Notes under the pieces: generated by a model
Told to the model about the DNA's origin: nothing
Database searches by the model: none
The model's input: only the letters and a program-made list of their open reading frames with translations
Shown here: one piece after another, positions 27,942 through 39,095 of the stretch
Numbering within the stretch: position 1 is the stretch's first letter
Layout of the letters: every line of letters begins with the position of its first letter
NCBI GenBank assembly: GCA_037389465.1
Contig: JAZARR010000185.1
Location: 62,001 to 126,000, forward strand
Origin: Baylisascaris procyonis
Lineage: Eukaryota > Nematoda > Chromadorea > Rhabditida > Ascarididae
Direction: 5' to 3'
DNA length: 64,000 nt
Made by a program: the position numbers and the translations under genes

Positions 27942-29485
27942 CTGCATTAAAAAAAAATGCGCATCCGAAAGGCCGTTATACGATTTTGCATTCCACTTAT
28001 CAGACCTATCAATTTCACAAGTTGTCAATATAAGATTCACAATAGCACTCTTAAAGTAGTCTTCCATAAAATATTCGTTATTCTGCACTCGAGTGGTCAC
28101 AATTTGTATACAAACTTTTAATCATGCATAAATGCTTATAACTCATTTCGAGTTTGGTCAATGAGCTTAAAAATGCCTTGGATGGAGGCGTGGAGTGGGA
28201 GAGTTAAGCCATCTTATACTGCAGGTAGATTTGTAAACCTAGCTCTAGTATTTCGGGACTTCGAAATTATCTAACAGGCAAAGAGAAGAGAATACGCACA
28301 GATATATGTGTGTGCATATAGATTACGTCACCGTAGTGCATTTCTCGAACCCAAATTCACAAAAAAGCACACCCGTTGGCTGTCTCCGTTATAATAATTT
28401 ATAGTCAATACCGAAATCTCCATAATCGAATGGCTAATGAACTCGGCGATCAGTAATTAAACACACCTTTACATTAGGCAATAAAATATTACTTTGCAAG
28501 AAGCACATTTTCCTATTTCAATTAATCGAAGTTCACCTCAATTCTCTTCGCACGACATTTAATCTTAAGTTAGGCTAAGGTTGCATTCTTTCCGAGATTT
28601 CAGTGCTATCACTTTTAAATTCCAATGCGTGAAGGGAAACATGGACGGAGTACTTGTTATAGTCGGATAATTTTCACATCTCTAACGTTGGAGCTCAATA
28701 ATTCTGAAATGCTCCAAGTAAGAGCTCCAAACTGTTCAGATCTAACTCCGATCCCAACTCTGCATAATGCAATGCAAAACCTATTGACCCAAAAACCGGC
28801 TTGCGTTACGGTAACACATTCGTAAATGCCAACTGATTTCGACAGGCGACAGAACGAAACGATATAGAAACGTGTTGTTCCGAATTTGATTGTCGTTGAT
28901 CTTTTTTCATCGTTCAACCTTCTCTGTCTTGTATTGCCATCCTATGATGTTGTTTTTTGATAGCATTTGGAATTATGCACCCCGGAATCTTAAAAAGTCT
29001 CCAGAATTTTGGAAAAAAGATGGGTGTCTGGGGATGGGGAGGAAGGGGAGGGGAGATGAGAACGACAATAGGGGGGACAGTGAACGGGGAGGGAGAGCGC
29101 AATAGAGATGGTGATGATGAAATTAGCGAGTAAACTGTAGAAGCATTTTCTCAAGAACAACTTCCTTAAGAATATTATAGGGTTTAACTGTAATAACAGT
29201 ACAATCGACAAAAGCCCAAGGAAAATGAGATTGAAATAAAACAGCGCATCCGGTGCGTTAGCCCCTTTCAGTCGCACGAGCAAACAGGTAAATGCATAAA
29301 TTTGCATAAAAGAGACGTGATGACATCATAACGCACTTTGTAAGTGCAAATTTGCAGATGCCCATATTTGCATATGCATGAAATTTGAAAATTCTTGAGA
29401 ACTTTTCGGTTGGTTGAAATGGTTTTTATTGCTAGTCATTATTATGCTCATTTCTTCTCCGCTATTTTTTTTTTTCAACGTATAG
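27942..29485. other. Intergenic spacer, possible divergent promoter region
   Basis: The stretch separates the presumed start of the minus-strand LDLa gene from the plus-strand gene at 29516. Long frames at 28625-28917 are open on both strands and lack splice or family evidence. A G-quadruplex motif at 29030 is the only structured element noted. Confidence 0.5.
29030..29053 (+). other. Canonical G-quadruplex motif (four G4 runs)
   Basis: Four runs of GGGG separated by AT, AGGAA and A. The layout meets the usual rule for an intramolecular quadruplex with loops of 2, 5 and 1. It lies about 480 bases upstream of the small plus-strand gene, so a promoter role is possible but unshown. Confidence 0.75.
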
Positions 29486-29515
29486 AAGAGAAGCTCCCAC
29501 TAGCGAGTAGAGATC

Positions 29516-29817
29516 ATGAGTCAACAGGTAAGCAATGATTTATAAAAGGAATAAGTACTTAGACAGGAAAGAAGAGCTAGACATGTTTTTACAGTTCACA
29601 TTCCTCGCAAAGCAGAGAACAGATTTGTTAGTCTGCATATTTTTTTTTTTAGATACTACGCTATTTAACCTGGTTCCTAAGCAGCTCACACGTTTACCTT
29701 TTTTCCCAATGGAGAAGGCAGATAGAGAAGCGTGTCAAAGAGGCCCACGAAAAAACAGAGGCCAACGAAAAAACATCTTGTGGTTTAGAGTACTTCAACA
29801 AGCGTAGTCAGAAATAG
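29516..29817 (+). CDS. 58-residue small protein with N-terminal hydrophobic helix, two exons
   Basis: Exon 1 is ATG AGT CAA CAG at 29516-29527 before the donor GTAAGC. Exon 2 is 29653-29817, behind a T12AG acceptor. The joined frame gives MSQQ and then 54 residues ending in TAG. The N-terminal third is hydrophobic (ILRYLTWFLSSSHVYLF); the rest is a charged helix (QWRRQIEKRVKEAHEKTEAN) ending in KRSQK. A trans-splice-like acceptor (CAACGTATAG at 29485) lies 30 bases before the ATG. AATAAA signals at 29976 and 29986 fit a 3' end. The shape suits a small single-pass membrane or mitochondrial inner-membrane protein, but no family was recognised. Another frame of exon 2 is also open and has lower third-position GC, which is a caution. 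Confidence 0.5.
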
Positions 29818-29975
29818 TGGAACATCCCTAATAATGCTTTATTTTATGCAATCGAAACACTGTTGTATATTAAAAAATCGCCCCTTCTTTCCTACCTCAA
29901 TATTTTTACCACAGAATTTGAATACATTTATTTCAGTCACTCCTATATATGCGCGAGTTTTATGAAAATTTTATA

Positions 29976-29991
29976 AATAAAAGGCAATAAA
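29976..29991 (+). terminator. Two polyadenylation signals AATAAA
   Basis: AATAAA at 29976-29981 and 29986-29991, about 160 bases after the stop of the small plus-strand gene and in the same orientation. Confidence 0.5.
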
Positions 29992-32099
29992 CATATGCTT
30001 ATAGGCATTTCTGCTAAATTGTATGAATAAAAAGATGACGTATAAGAACAAGACCTACGAGGAAAGAGAATTGAGGACTCCCTCTTGTGAACTGTGGAAA
30101 AATGTGGCAAGTAAAAGAATGCAGAATATGCACCAAATTCCATGCATAATGCAATGCCACTCCACCCTAAATGAAATGACATTCACATTCCCACTAAATA
30201 AAAACATCGTTATATGATCGAATAATGGTGCAGTGAATAAGTGTGACGTTTTCGCTTTCCTAATTTCTCAGTATCAGACATTCATTATCAGTGACATCAG
30301 AATTGGAATGCATAGGGGATAGGCAATGAATCAAACGATTACACCTTGCAAACTTCAAATGAACGATCATCGCCGTCATTTATAATTGCCGCTGTATGTG
30401 CGTATATGTGTTCAAATTTATGTGCATATGTGCGTATGTGCGCACATGCGTGTGTATGCGCACACACCAATCATTAATAATATTGAACTATTAATGTGAA
30501 TGTGAGTAAATAACGATAATTTTCTGTGCAAATTCGTTTGTTCATTTATTTGTTAAACATTCATCAAAGCGGTGGTTGTCCACACAAAACAAACCTGACT
30601 GGTCACTTTTTGTATTCAACCATAAAAGATTTGAGATTGAATTAGGGCTTTTCTAAAATAAAAATATCCACTAACTCAGATTTGCTCTCCCAATTTCTGC
30701 ATAAAATGGACTGAATGAAAATAATCTATACATTATGATATATAACTTACCTACAGATTTGATTACGATATATCAACACCAGTAATTGCAAACCTCATTG
30801 GCTCATTGTTGATTGCATAAACAGATCTCGAGGCGTATTTGCAATAATTGCCTACTGATTATTAATCTAATGTGAAGAAAAATTGAAAATTTAATCTCGT
30901 ATCAAGCAACCCTAGTAATCTACTCAACAACATATAGAAAACGTGCAACATTAAAATTGAACTGAAGACACCACTTTTTGCTCTCTTAGCAAATTTCTTC
31001 TGGACAATATTATTGTTTAAAAAAATAAAAGTATCGTTTTTGAATATTATGCGTACTCGTGCTTCAATGATATTAATTTTGATTAGTGAAATGTGAAAGC
31101 AGTGGCAACAGGAATTGATGTGGGGTGTAACAGAATGGAGCGGAAGAGGTGGAAGACAGTGGGGAGGTCGACAATGGCAACCTTTAAAAAATTCAGATAA
31201 TGTGCGGAAAGAAGAGAGCATAAAGAATTAGAGAAGGGAAAATAAGATATGAAAATACCACCAACCCTTAGAGTAAAAGCCCTTTTCACAAAAACTTTTG
31301 CGAGATCGTCACGAACATAGAATTATAGTTCCTCCCATTTATCCACTTCTAAATAAAATAAGAATACTGAAATACGATACGAAGTTTGGGCATTAAATTT
31401 TCCGGCGAAAGTGATTGATGATAACATTCAACAATTTTAGGTTGGCATGGCTCATTTTCAGCAGAGAGTAATCACATCGTCTATGCTCAATACTATCCCC
31501 ATGGGAAATTTGCATAAGAAGCAAACATGCTGAGATTGCAAAACTTATGCTGAAAGAAAAGGAAATAAGCTCAATAATTTGTAGAGATGTTTCTAAAGAC
31601 GCTCTGAAGCTATTATTGGCCTTAACGTACGCAAGGAGTTCTATTAAGTGATCGACGACTACATAATGCTTAAAATAAAACAAAGCGCCTATTGAACATC
31701 GTATCGTAAATATTCTTATAAATGAAAACATGGCTGTCTTCATGTATATGCTCGAAGATGAGCCGACCAAAGAGCCATTTGATGCAAATTCATCAACATC
31801 ATTCATTCAGTGCCAATTTTATTGGTAAACCGCCTATTTAACTAATAAAAAAAACATTTGGAGTATATTTACAGGGAAACAGAGGTAAAAGACGGAGAGG
31901 AAGATGGATGGAAATATCTATCTGTCTTACAGATTTCTTTCACTAAGCGGAGCAGTTCTTTAAGCTGCTTAACTTGTTTTAGATGAAAACCCTGTACTAG
32001 AAGACGACGCGTGGGGATAGCTGTTCACTGCGCGTTCACATTCCAGAACTGCCACTTGATTTTTTGTCTATCGCCGAGCAGTCGCTGTTTATTTTACAG
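29992..32099. other. Intergenic, AT-rich
   Basis: No supported gene. A 137-codon minus-strand frame at 31393-31806 has two hydrophobic stretches, but its length is within chance expectation for this base composition and it lacks splice or family evidence. A TG/GC-rich simple tract lies at about 30395-30468. Confidence 0.5.
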
Positions 32100-32220
32100 A
32101 TTAACGCCTCGAGAGTACATTTCATCCTACGATCATTATACCACACCCGCAATACAAACCCTCGCCGAGTCCTATAGTTCAATAAAAAACACCTTCCTTG
32201 AACAGGATATTTTTGAAAAC
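32100..32220 (+). CDS. Candidate internal exon, unknown protein
   Basis: The acceptor CTGTTTATTTTACAG precedes 121 bases encoding LTPREYISSYDHYTTPAIQT and 20 further residues, closed by AAC before GTATAT. The (TA)n tract begins in the donor itself. A competing minus-strand frame is also open through the patch, so the strand is not certain. No partner exon of matching phase was found. Confidence 0.3.

Positions 32221-32221
<1 letters not shown>

Positions 32222-32263
<42 letters not shown>
32222..32263. repeat. (TA)n microsatellite
   Basis: Perfect TA repeat of 42 bases, directly after the candidate plus-strand exon at 32100-32220. Confidence 0.97.
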
Positions 32264-32264
<1 letters not shown>

Positions 32265-33685
32265 CTATTCGTTCGTAGTAAAGACAGACCATGCGCAACA
32301 ACAATTTCCTCGATTGCTTCGTTAACCAGATGGTTGCCTCAATTCGAATGGAGGGAAGCAGCTTATTTACCTCGCCAAACCCCTCACCGTTTCATCTCAC
32401 GTTGAAACCCACAAAACAGTGAACGTTAGCTTAAACAGAAACAAACGAAAAGAGCTTCATCAATGAAGCTAATGCAATTTACAAAACCAGATGCCATACC
32501 AAGCTTGCAATTTTGATTACCATTGCGACAACTCCATCAGCTGACCACAAAAAAAAGGTTTACATAACTAAATATGGTTTTACGTCACCAATATCATCTT
32601 TATATATGTACTGAACTTGTGATGGTGAGAGATAAGATTACATTACCAGAGAACTCCGGTTATGATAAATTTTTGGAAAATTCAAGTAAGAAGAGAAGCA
32701 TACCACAGCAGCGGGCAGGATATGCACTTTTGCGACCCCTCTATCCGATCAACCGACCCCAAAAATGCAAATTCGACCGCACGCATAAATCGACATCGGC
32801 TGTCCAGCTGTTGAAACTATGAGAGAGACAGATAGGCACTCTCTCTCGCACATATATGTACATATAGATAGATACACATGGGCACATATATATGTACAGA
32901 CACACACATACGCACGAACGCGACGTCGCCATAAGACGTTTTTGCAAAGAACTCTTCAAAAGCGTGCAAAAACTGAATAGGAAGGCAAAGAAAGAGAAGA
33001 GCGAATTTGATAGAGAATTTCTATGCAAATTTATAGCTCATCGACTGCTGCACACCTTGTCGCCACGAATCCCGCATATCATCACCACTGAGCGTCAAAT
33101 CAACACGAAGCAATTTCGGATAATTGCTTCACTTAACACCATATTATGCTCTTGCTTCCCCACTTCCCCCCTTACAAATCTCCACGACAAGCTAATCCAT
33201 GAAACACAACACCCAAATATCAAAAAAATTTGTCACGATCTCCAACCTTGAGGAATTTTTCAGCACAAAAAACATTTTGTGTTGGGAGTGATTGCTCGTA
33301 ATTTGACCATCCTGATCCATCGTCATTAACTTTGCACTACTTTGACCAGAATTTCAAACTAAAACGACCGGAACGCATGTTCTAAACACATCTGACTTGT
33401 GAGTTCTCCATTTACGATAGAATATAAGTTTTGGTCTCCCAGACCAATTTTTGAACAAGTTCGTCAAACTCCGATAGAGGTGACCGAATTTGCATATTTG
33501 CTACCATGCAAATCACCTTGCTTGCTTGTCATTTATATTTTAATACAGTTAACCACATTTCTTGAACAGAAACCTCGGAGCTTTCATCCCTGCTAATCTT
33601 CTATCAGCGGAGATTTACAATGATGACAGGTCTTCCATTCATGGAGAAAAGGCTGCATTTTTCACGATCATTCCTCATTAATAAT

Positions 33686-33865
33686 TTAAAAAAGTGTTTG
33701 AATGCCTTCGATGGAGGCCTATCAACAAATGAAAGGTGGCTTAGTGAATGACAGCTCGGACAGCGCCTTACCAGTGGCAATTTTTTTGCCAATTGAACAA
33801 TTAAAAGGACGATTGTAAGATGAAGACCTGTTGAATATGAATGCACAACAGCCGAACGGGAATCG
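33686..33865 (-). CDS. Candidate two-exon 3' end of an unknown gene with a 53-base intron
   Basis: Exon 33865-33772 follows the acceptor AACCTTCCTTAG and reads DSRSAVVHSYSTGLHLTIVL, then a hydrophobic stretch to KKLPL, ending at CTG before GTAAGG. A 53-base intron ends at TTGTTGATAG, and the last exon, 33718-33686, adds ASIEGIQTLF and TAA. The intron length is typical of nematodes. The first exon starts with one extra base, so it could in principle be spliced to the phase-2 end of the peptide gene at 34500. Unspliced, the frame also stays open for 80 codons. Confidence 0.3.
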
Positions 33866-34173
33866 CTAAGGAAGGTTACTAGGTGAGATTCATTTCCACA
33901 CTTTAAAGTGTGTGTTGTATAATCCGCCGACTGTCAGCTTTTCAAAAAGATTCATATCTTTGGCTCAGCTTAGGCTAAGAAAGAAGGGTTATCATTTTTC
34001 ACGTCCTTGCAACAAAGGAAGGGCTTTAATATATAAAAGCTTCTTAATTAGGCCTGTCCTGGAGGCCCACAACTTATTCTGAAGACACACAAGCACAAAA
34101 GATATTTCCACCAGACGGAAGAAAGAAAACGAATGCACACATTTCATATGCACTACATTGTACTATGTAAATA

Positions 34174-34179
34174 TTTATT
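34174..34179 (-). terminator. Polyadenylation signal AATAAA
   Basis: AATAAA on the minus strand, 109 bases after the stop of the short secreted-peptide gene at 34288. Confidence 0.5.
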
Positions 34180-34287
34180 GAAAATCACTTTACAACCATC
34201 ACTTTCGAACTGCGCAAATGTGGAATAAGGTGATTGGTGCCTCTTGCGAGTCTAAAAGAGGTAGCCCCTGAAGGCTCAAACGATGCT

Positions 34288-34500
34288 CTAATCTCTCATA
34301 TCTCGCACCTCATTTTCTTCGATATTAACTTCATAAGGAACTGAAATTATACTGAAATTAAAAGACACTAACCTTCGAAGATTGTCCAAATCAGATGGCA
34401 TCATTGGTTTAGGAGCAGGTGCCGAGTGAACAAAATACAGCAGGCTTGAGGCAATAAAAGCAGCAAAAACGACGGATCGACGCAGGAATAGAACCCGCAT
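34288..34500 (-). CDS. Short secreted protein, neuropeptide-precursor-like
   Basis: The frame gives 70 residues. It opens with a basic start and hydrophobic core (MRVLFLRRSVVFAAFIASSL) and a likely signal-peptidase site after FVHS or VHSA. It continues with APAPKPMMPSDLDNLRR, where the dibasic RR could be a processing site, and ends IEENEVRDMRD. Third-position GC is low against a GC-rich stretch, which supports real coding. An acceptor (CGTCGTTGCAG at 34564) lies 63 bases before the ATG, and a polyadenylation signal follows. Inside the frame, GTTAGT and TTTCAG bound 21 bases; that is far too short for a normal intron, so the frame is read through here. No known peptide family was recognised. 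Confidence 0.55.
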   Translation of the reverse strand: MRVLFLRRSVVFAAFIASSLLYFVHSAPAPKPMMPSDLDNLRRLVSFNFSIISVPYEVNIEENEVRDMRD

Positions 34501-34563
34501 TGGGTTATATCACCGTAACGCTCGCATACAGCGAATTTAGAGCGTTCCGGCAACGTCGTCTCA

Positions 34564-36441
34564 CTGCAACGACGATGCGCTTCTCGCTCACACGCACACA
34601 CACACACAACAAGCCGTACACTTCTGTTTTGCTATACTTTCCCAGGTGTGCTCTTACACTCGATTATAAGCTACCACCTTTATGTGGTAAGCTTATCGTT
34701 GTACAATTCACTAATCTTCAACGATAAAAAGTCACTTATGTGAAAACTGTGGGGAACAAAACCATATCAGGTTATGCAGCGAACTTCACCCACAGAAAAC
34801 GTTCGTCTAGTTGAATACGGAATTGAAGCGCATTCCGATCGTCTGTTGTTATTTTAGGACAAATTTAAGCTTATTTTAGAATAAATAAATAAAATTCATC
34901 AAGTCAATATCAACAGCACCAATAGTAATATAATATCGTTCCCGATATTTCAGCAGAACGGGAATTTCAGTAGTGTAACAAATAATAGCAGCAGCTTGAA
35001 TAGCCCGAACTTCCTTCCCAATGAAGCTTTAAGATGTAGTTCTATTGTCGCAGTTGATAGATCAAGTGATGATTTTGCAGAAAAAAATATTTAAAGCTGC
35101 TTTGTGAAATATTTTTTATCCAAGTCGAATCTAGTGTGCGGGACCTGCAAAACAACTCTAAATCACTAATTACTTATGCTTAGAGAAAACAGTTACGATT
35201 CCAGCGGTGATTATAGAATTAATCGTTAAATTGATTCTATAATTGCAAAAACTCTTGTTATTGGGGATTGTAGGCAGAGTTGTAAATAACACTAATATGC
35301 ATTAAAATAAAACATCCATCAAATATAATATTTGCTGATGCATGAGACACATGAATGAGCTAACTATTCAACAGGAGACGTACTTGATGAAGCGATTTTC
35401 CATTCTTTCTGTAATTTGCTCTAAGATAAGGACCTTTGCTCACTTAGCAACTACTTACTGCAGCTTATACATACATTCACAATGGAAAAAAACCGTAAAG
35501 GATAGATAATGGAGGCAATGTATGCTTCCATCAGCATTCATTTCGGTCGGTGTATAAAGAAAGACCCCTAAAAAAATGGCGCACACATGTCTAATCAACA
35601 TTTAAAGATGCATAATGCTCACAGCAGGTAAACAATAAACGAATAGTTGTCAATAGCTGAACATATAGGTTTCATAAAAAGTCTGTTGACAAGATGAATG
35701 GTGAAATTAATTAGTTACTAAAAAGATGTAATTATACGATTGGATATGAATTTTTATGAGCGATGAAAACTTTTTGAAAATATTTTAGGTGAGCGCATCC
35801 ATCTAGGAACGCTGTCATCCAGAAATCATAGATCACCTCAAAGATCATACGAATGACAAGAATAGAGGCTATCAGTCAACATTCGGCGATAACCAACGAG
35901 ACAAACGCCCATACTGATAAGCAATCAATGATAAAAGTTAAATCATTGCTAGAATCTGGGTCGATAACGACTCTTCGTTCATTCACAAATGAATACGCTA
36001 CTCCTCCTACTGGGATGAGAACGAAGAAAATCGACGATTTATGCATAAAAATATGTACGGCTACAGTATATACGGAATGAAAAACAAGCAGCAATCCCTA
36101 CAAGATGCGCGATGATTTTTAAATTGAGTGATAATATTTCGCCCCTTATTTAACATCAGAGTTTATTTTCAAATAACGCCAAACGAACGAAATTTTTTAA
36201 AGGTTTTTCAAGATTTCGCAAAATTACATTTTCAAAGGTACGGATAGCAAAGTCGCGTTTATGGGCATCATGAATGTGTATGTCTATTTACTTGTCTGGC
36301 ACTTTAAGTGGAGAAACCTTGAATCGCTACAAATATGCTAAGTAAAATGTCCACATTAGTGCATAAATAAGGGAACATAGCTATGCTACCCTTCAAGCGG
36401 AGCCATCATCTTCCATACAGATGTGCACACGTATTTTGCAG
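34564..36441. other. Intergenic, no supported gene
   Basis: AT-rich sequence. At about 35790-36094 three plus frames and one minus frame are all open for 35 to 75 codons; the signals conflict and no gene was called. Confidence 0.5.
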
Positions 36442-36577
36442 GCAGTCGAGTCTTAAGAAGGAGTCTTTTTTGGAAGATTTATACGAACAGTCGAATCATT
36501 TAGCGTATGAGCGCTTTATTCTAGATGTTCTATTAATATCAACTAATGAACTAGTCGATCGGGTGGACCGAATGTAA
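36442..36577 (+). CDS. Candidate 3'-terminal exon, unknown protein
   Basis: A good acceptor (CACGTATTTTGCAG) is followed by one spare base and 44 codons: QSSLKKESFLEDLYEQSNHL, then LAYERFILDVLL, ending VDRVDRM and TAA. The helical, acidic character and modest third-position GC suit coding. No upstream exon ending in phase 2 was found on this strand. Confidence 0.35.
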
Positions 36578-37441
36578 ACTCCAGTGACGTGCCATCTCCT
36601 CTAACTTGCTTCCCCGCTTATTTTATGTCCATAATGGTCAAAGGCAGTTTCCGCCATATGAGAATATGAGAATACTGCAACCGCTTCTGATATAAACTCT
36701 TTAGTGGGATTTTCACTGCGTAATTTTAGAGAAGGATATCAGTGCACAACGTTTTCTACTAAATGGAAAAAAGCGCGCTGATAAAGGAAGAAGATTGTCA
36801 AAGAAGGGAGGATGAGAGTGACTGAAGAAACCTGTTGAGGTGAACTTTAACTGATGTGATGGACAATGATATGATGAAAAAACGATCTTTTGGGGGGATT
36901 CCGTTGAGAAACAGGTGAACAGAAGAGAACGGACCCTGGTCAGAATTTCGAACGGCGAATACTGAAGAGAAGATAGCACATTGGAGGAAAATCTGGTTTG
37001 GGGACGAAGGCAACAAGTCGAGGAACAGGCTACCCGCAACATATCAGAAAAGAACATAAAGAAGCTTCAGTAGAAAGTTTGAATAAAACATGGAAAATTT
37101 TATAGTAACAGAAATGAGAAGCATTTGGAATTTAGAGTCCCTCTGGTTAAGACAATATTCAAGCTTCTCCTTTAGCTTGAATTTTAAGTGAAAACTGATT
37201 CCAAGACGGACCAATTCTCCTCTGCGACAAAAAAAGGACTCGAAATAACATAAGTTAGCAAGTTACGTTCAAGGGTATTTATGAGGGTTAGAAAATATTC
37301 ACAACGTCAATTTCTGCCATTAAAAGCGCGTTCCATAATGAGGGAAAAGCTAACAAACTGAAAACAGAAACATAACATAAGAAGGAAGGGCGAGGTGGAA
37401 AGGGAGAGGAAAGGATGGAAGAGATTGGTCTGCTTTTCAAG

Positions 37442-37683
37442 TAATCATTGACTGTAATCGCAATTCGAGAACGGCGTCGAACTGTAGCCTTCTAGAATGT
37501 AGTTGCGCCACTTATCGGTGTAGTCATTCAGGTATCGGACAATGTGTACAAATCGATTCACATTCACCCATTAAAGGCGTCTGCAAGAAAAACATCTCGA
37601 TGAGAATTGTAAACGTGCAAAAGCGCAATAAAAGAAATCAAGGAAGACGAATGCGAAAGGTCAACTTCCACATTGTAATATAA
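37442..37683 (+). CDS. Candidate cysteine-rich exon
   Basis: Behind the acceptor GGTCTGCTTTTCAAG, a plus-strand frame is open for 80 codons. It has seven cysteines in 45 residues (DC, NC, EC, SC, RC, QC, VC), including CSLLECSCATYRC, followed by a basic tail. Third-position GC is lower than overall GC, as in the secure exons. The minus strand has a strong acceptor in the same place (TTTTTCTTGCAG) and a protein-like frame (WRNYILEGYSSTPFSNCDYS), but a TAA lies between that acceptor and that frame. The plus reading is slightly preferred; no family was recognised. Confidence 0.25.
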
Positions 37684-38966
37684 GGGACTTTAATATGTGG
37701 AAGCATTTTCATAGCGTTACTTCATCATCCCCATTTAAATAAACAATTGCTACATACGGATGTTACCGATTTGTGATTTGATGTCGATCTAGACGTAGAA
37801 CAAAAATCAAAAAAGTAGGTAAAGCACTTAGAGCAAAATCAACGATCAAGACAACATCAAAGATTGGAAAAAATTGTAACAAAATTCAAAACTGAAACGA
37901 AACCAAGAGTCAGAATAGAAACGAGGGATTTTGGCAAGATCAAGGAATTAGGCAATAATCATAACCTATCACAAAACTAGAAGCTGAAGCAAACATCAAG
38001 AATCAGATTCAAATCAAGAGGTGAGAGAAAAATTAGCGATCACGAGAAGCTGCTCAGTAACAACAAAAAATTAAACATAAGGACAAAGTCGTGAGCTAAG
38101 AAACAAAAATTCAAGTAGTAAAAAAATGAAAACAATAGCTAAGAGAAAAAGGAAAACAAAGGGCAATGCAATCAGCTATATAATAGTAATAGCTATAGGC
38201 AGAAGAATGTAATGAGAAGCAATCGGAAACCGGCTGGTTGCAAATGTATGCACAATGTCGTATAAATGAGCATGCACAGTTAGGAATTTTAAACACATCG
38301 TAATTCGTTTAATGCATTTATTCAATACAAAAAACTTGACGCTGATTGAATAAACATTACGATGTTAGCACTTCCTATCATGGCGCGTGAAGTGAATCGA
38401 ATTAATATGCTTTAAAAATCAAGTAAGGCATGCACTAGAAACATAGAAACAGTACGTATTCGAGTAGAGGCAGACTAAACGAGGCACATTTAAAAGAACG
38501 TTAATGGAATAAACGTGGCAGAAAACATTGACAGTGCTTGATAACGTATTCAAGCTTCAAACAACCTATCTCATTCAAGCTGATCAAGTCAAGAGATATA
38601 AAAATAGTAGGTCTTAACTTATATGACACAGCAATCGAAATTTGCTTAATAATACACTAACAAAAACACTGTACAGTAGCCAACACACTCTACCGTAACT
38701 GCCACGCAATACAATAACCAGTAAAGTAGGCTCACGAGCGAGAAAGATCCAGCGTATAGTTAAACGAATAACCTACTGATGTTGATTGTGCAACTATAGT
38801 TAGGTTGTGGGTTCATTTACATAAACCGAAGCTAATTATGAACTTGGTGGCTATTGAGATATAATGAAAAACCAAAACTAAACACGAAATTGGATTTAAA
38901 AAATTGATAGGAAGGAGGTGGAAAGAGGAGTGGGATTAGAGCTCTACTGGCAAATAACATAGCTAC

Positions 38967-39095
38967 AATTGAGAGGGTCCCAAAAATAGGTGAATGGGGC
39001 GGGGGGAATTCCCGAGAACGAACGAGAACAAAAAGAAGAAGAAGCGCCACGAAGCGCGACACACACATAAACTGGTTGCGCATCGATGGCAGCAT
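38967..39095 (-). CDS. Candidate first exon with signal peptide
   Basis: The acceptor TTTATGCATTGCAG ends five bases before an ATG, a typical trans-splice layout. The frame reads MLPSMRNQF, then a hydrophobic core (FVALLLLFVLV), then RSREFPPPHSP, and ends at ATT before GTAGCT (phase 0). No matching downstream exon could be fixed. A plus-strand basic frame is also open here, and third-position GC is not low, so this is only a lead. Confidence 0.3.

Noticed and set aside
28625..28917. Open frames of 66 and 86 codons on opposite strands
   Set aside because: Mutual shadows with no splice signals or family features.
31393..31806. Minus-strand 137-codon frame with two hydrophobic stretches
   Set aside because: Length is within chance expectation for 64 kb at this base composition; no motif recognised.
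32892..33251. Plus-strand 119-codon basic frame
   Set aside because: Begins in simple-sequence repeat tail; no acceptor/donor pair in agreement and length not significant.
36713..37057. Minus-strand 114-codon frame, Ser/Phe-rich
   Set aside because: Antisense of a purine-rich stretch; composition explains the lack of stops.
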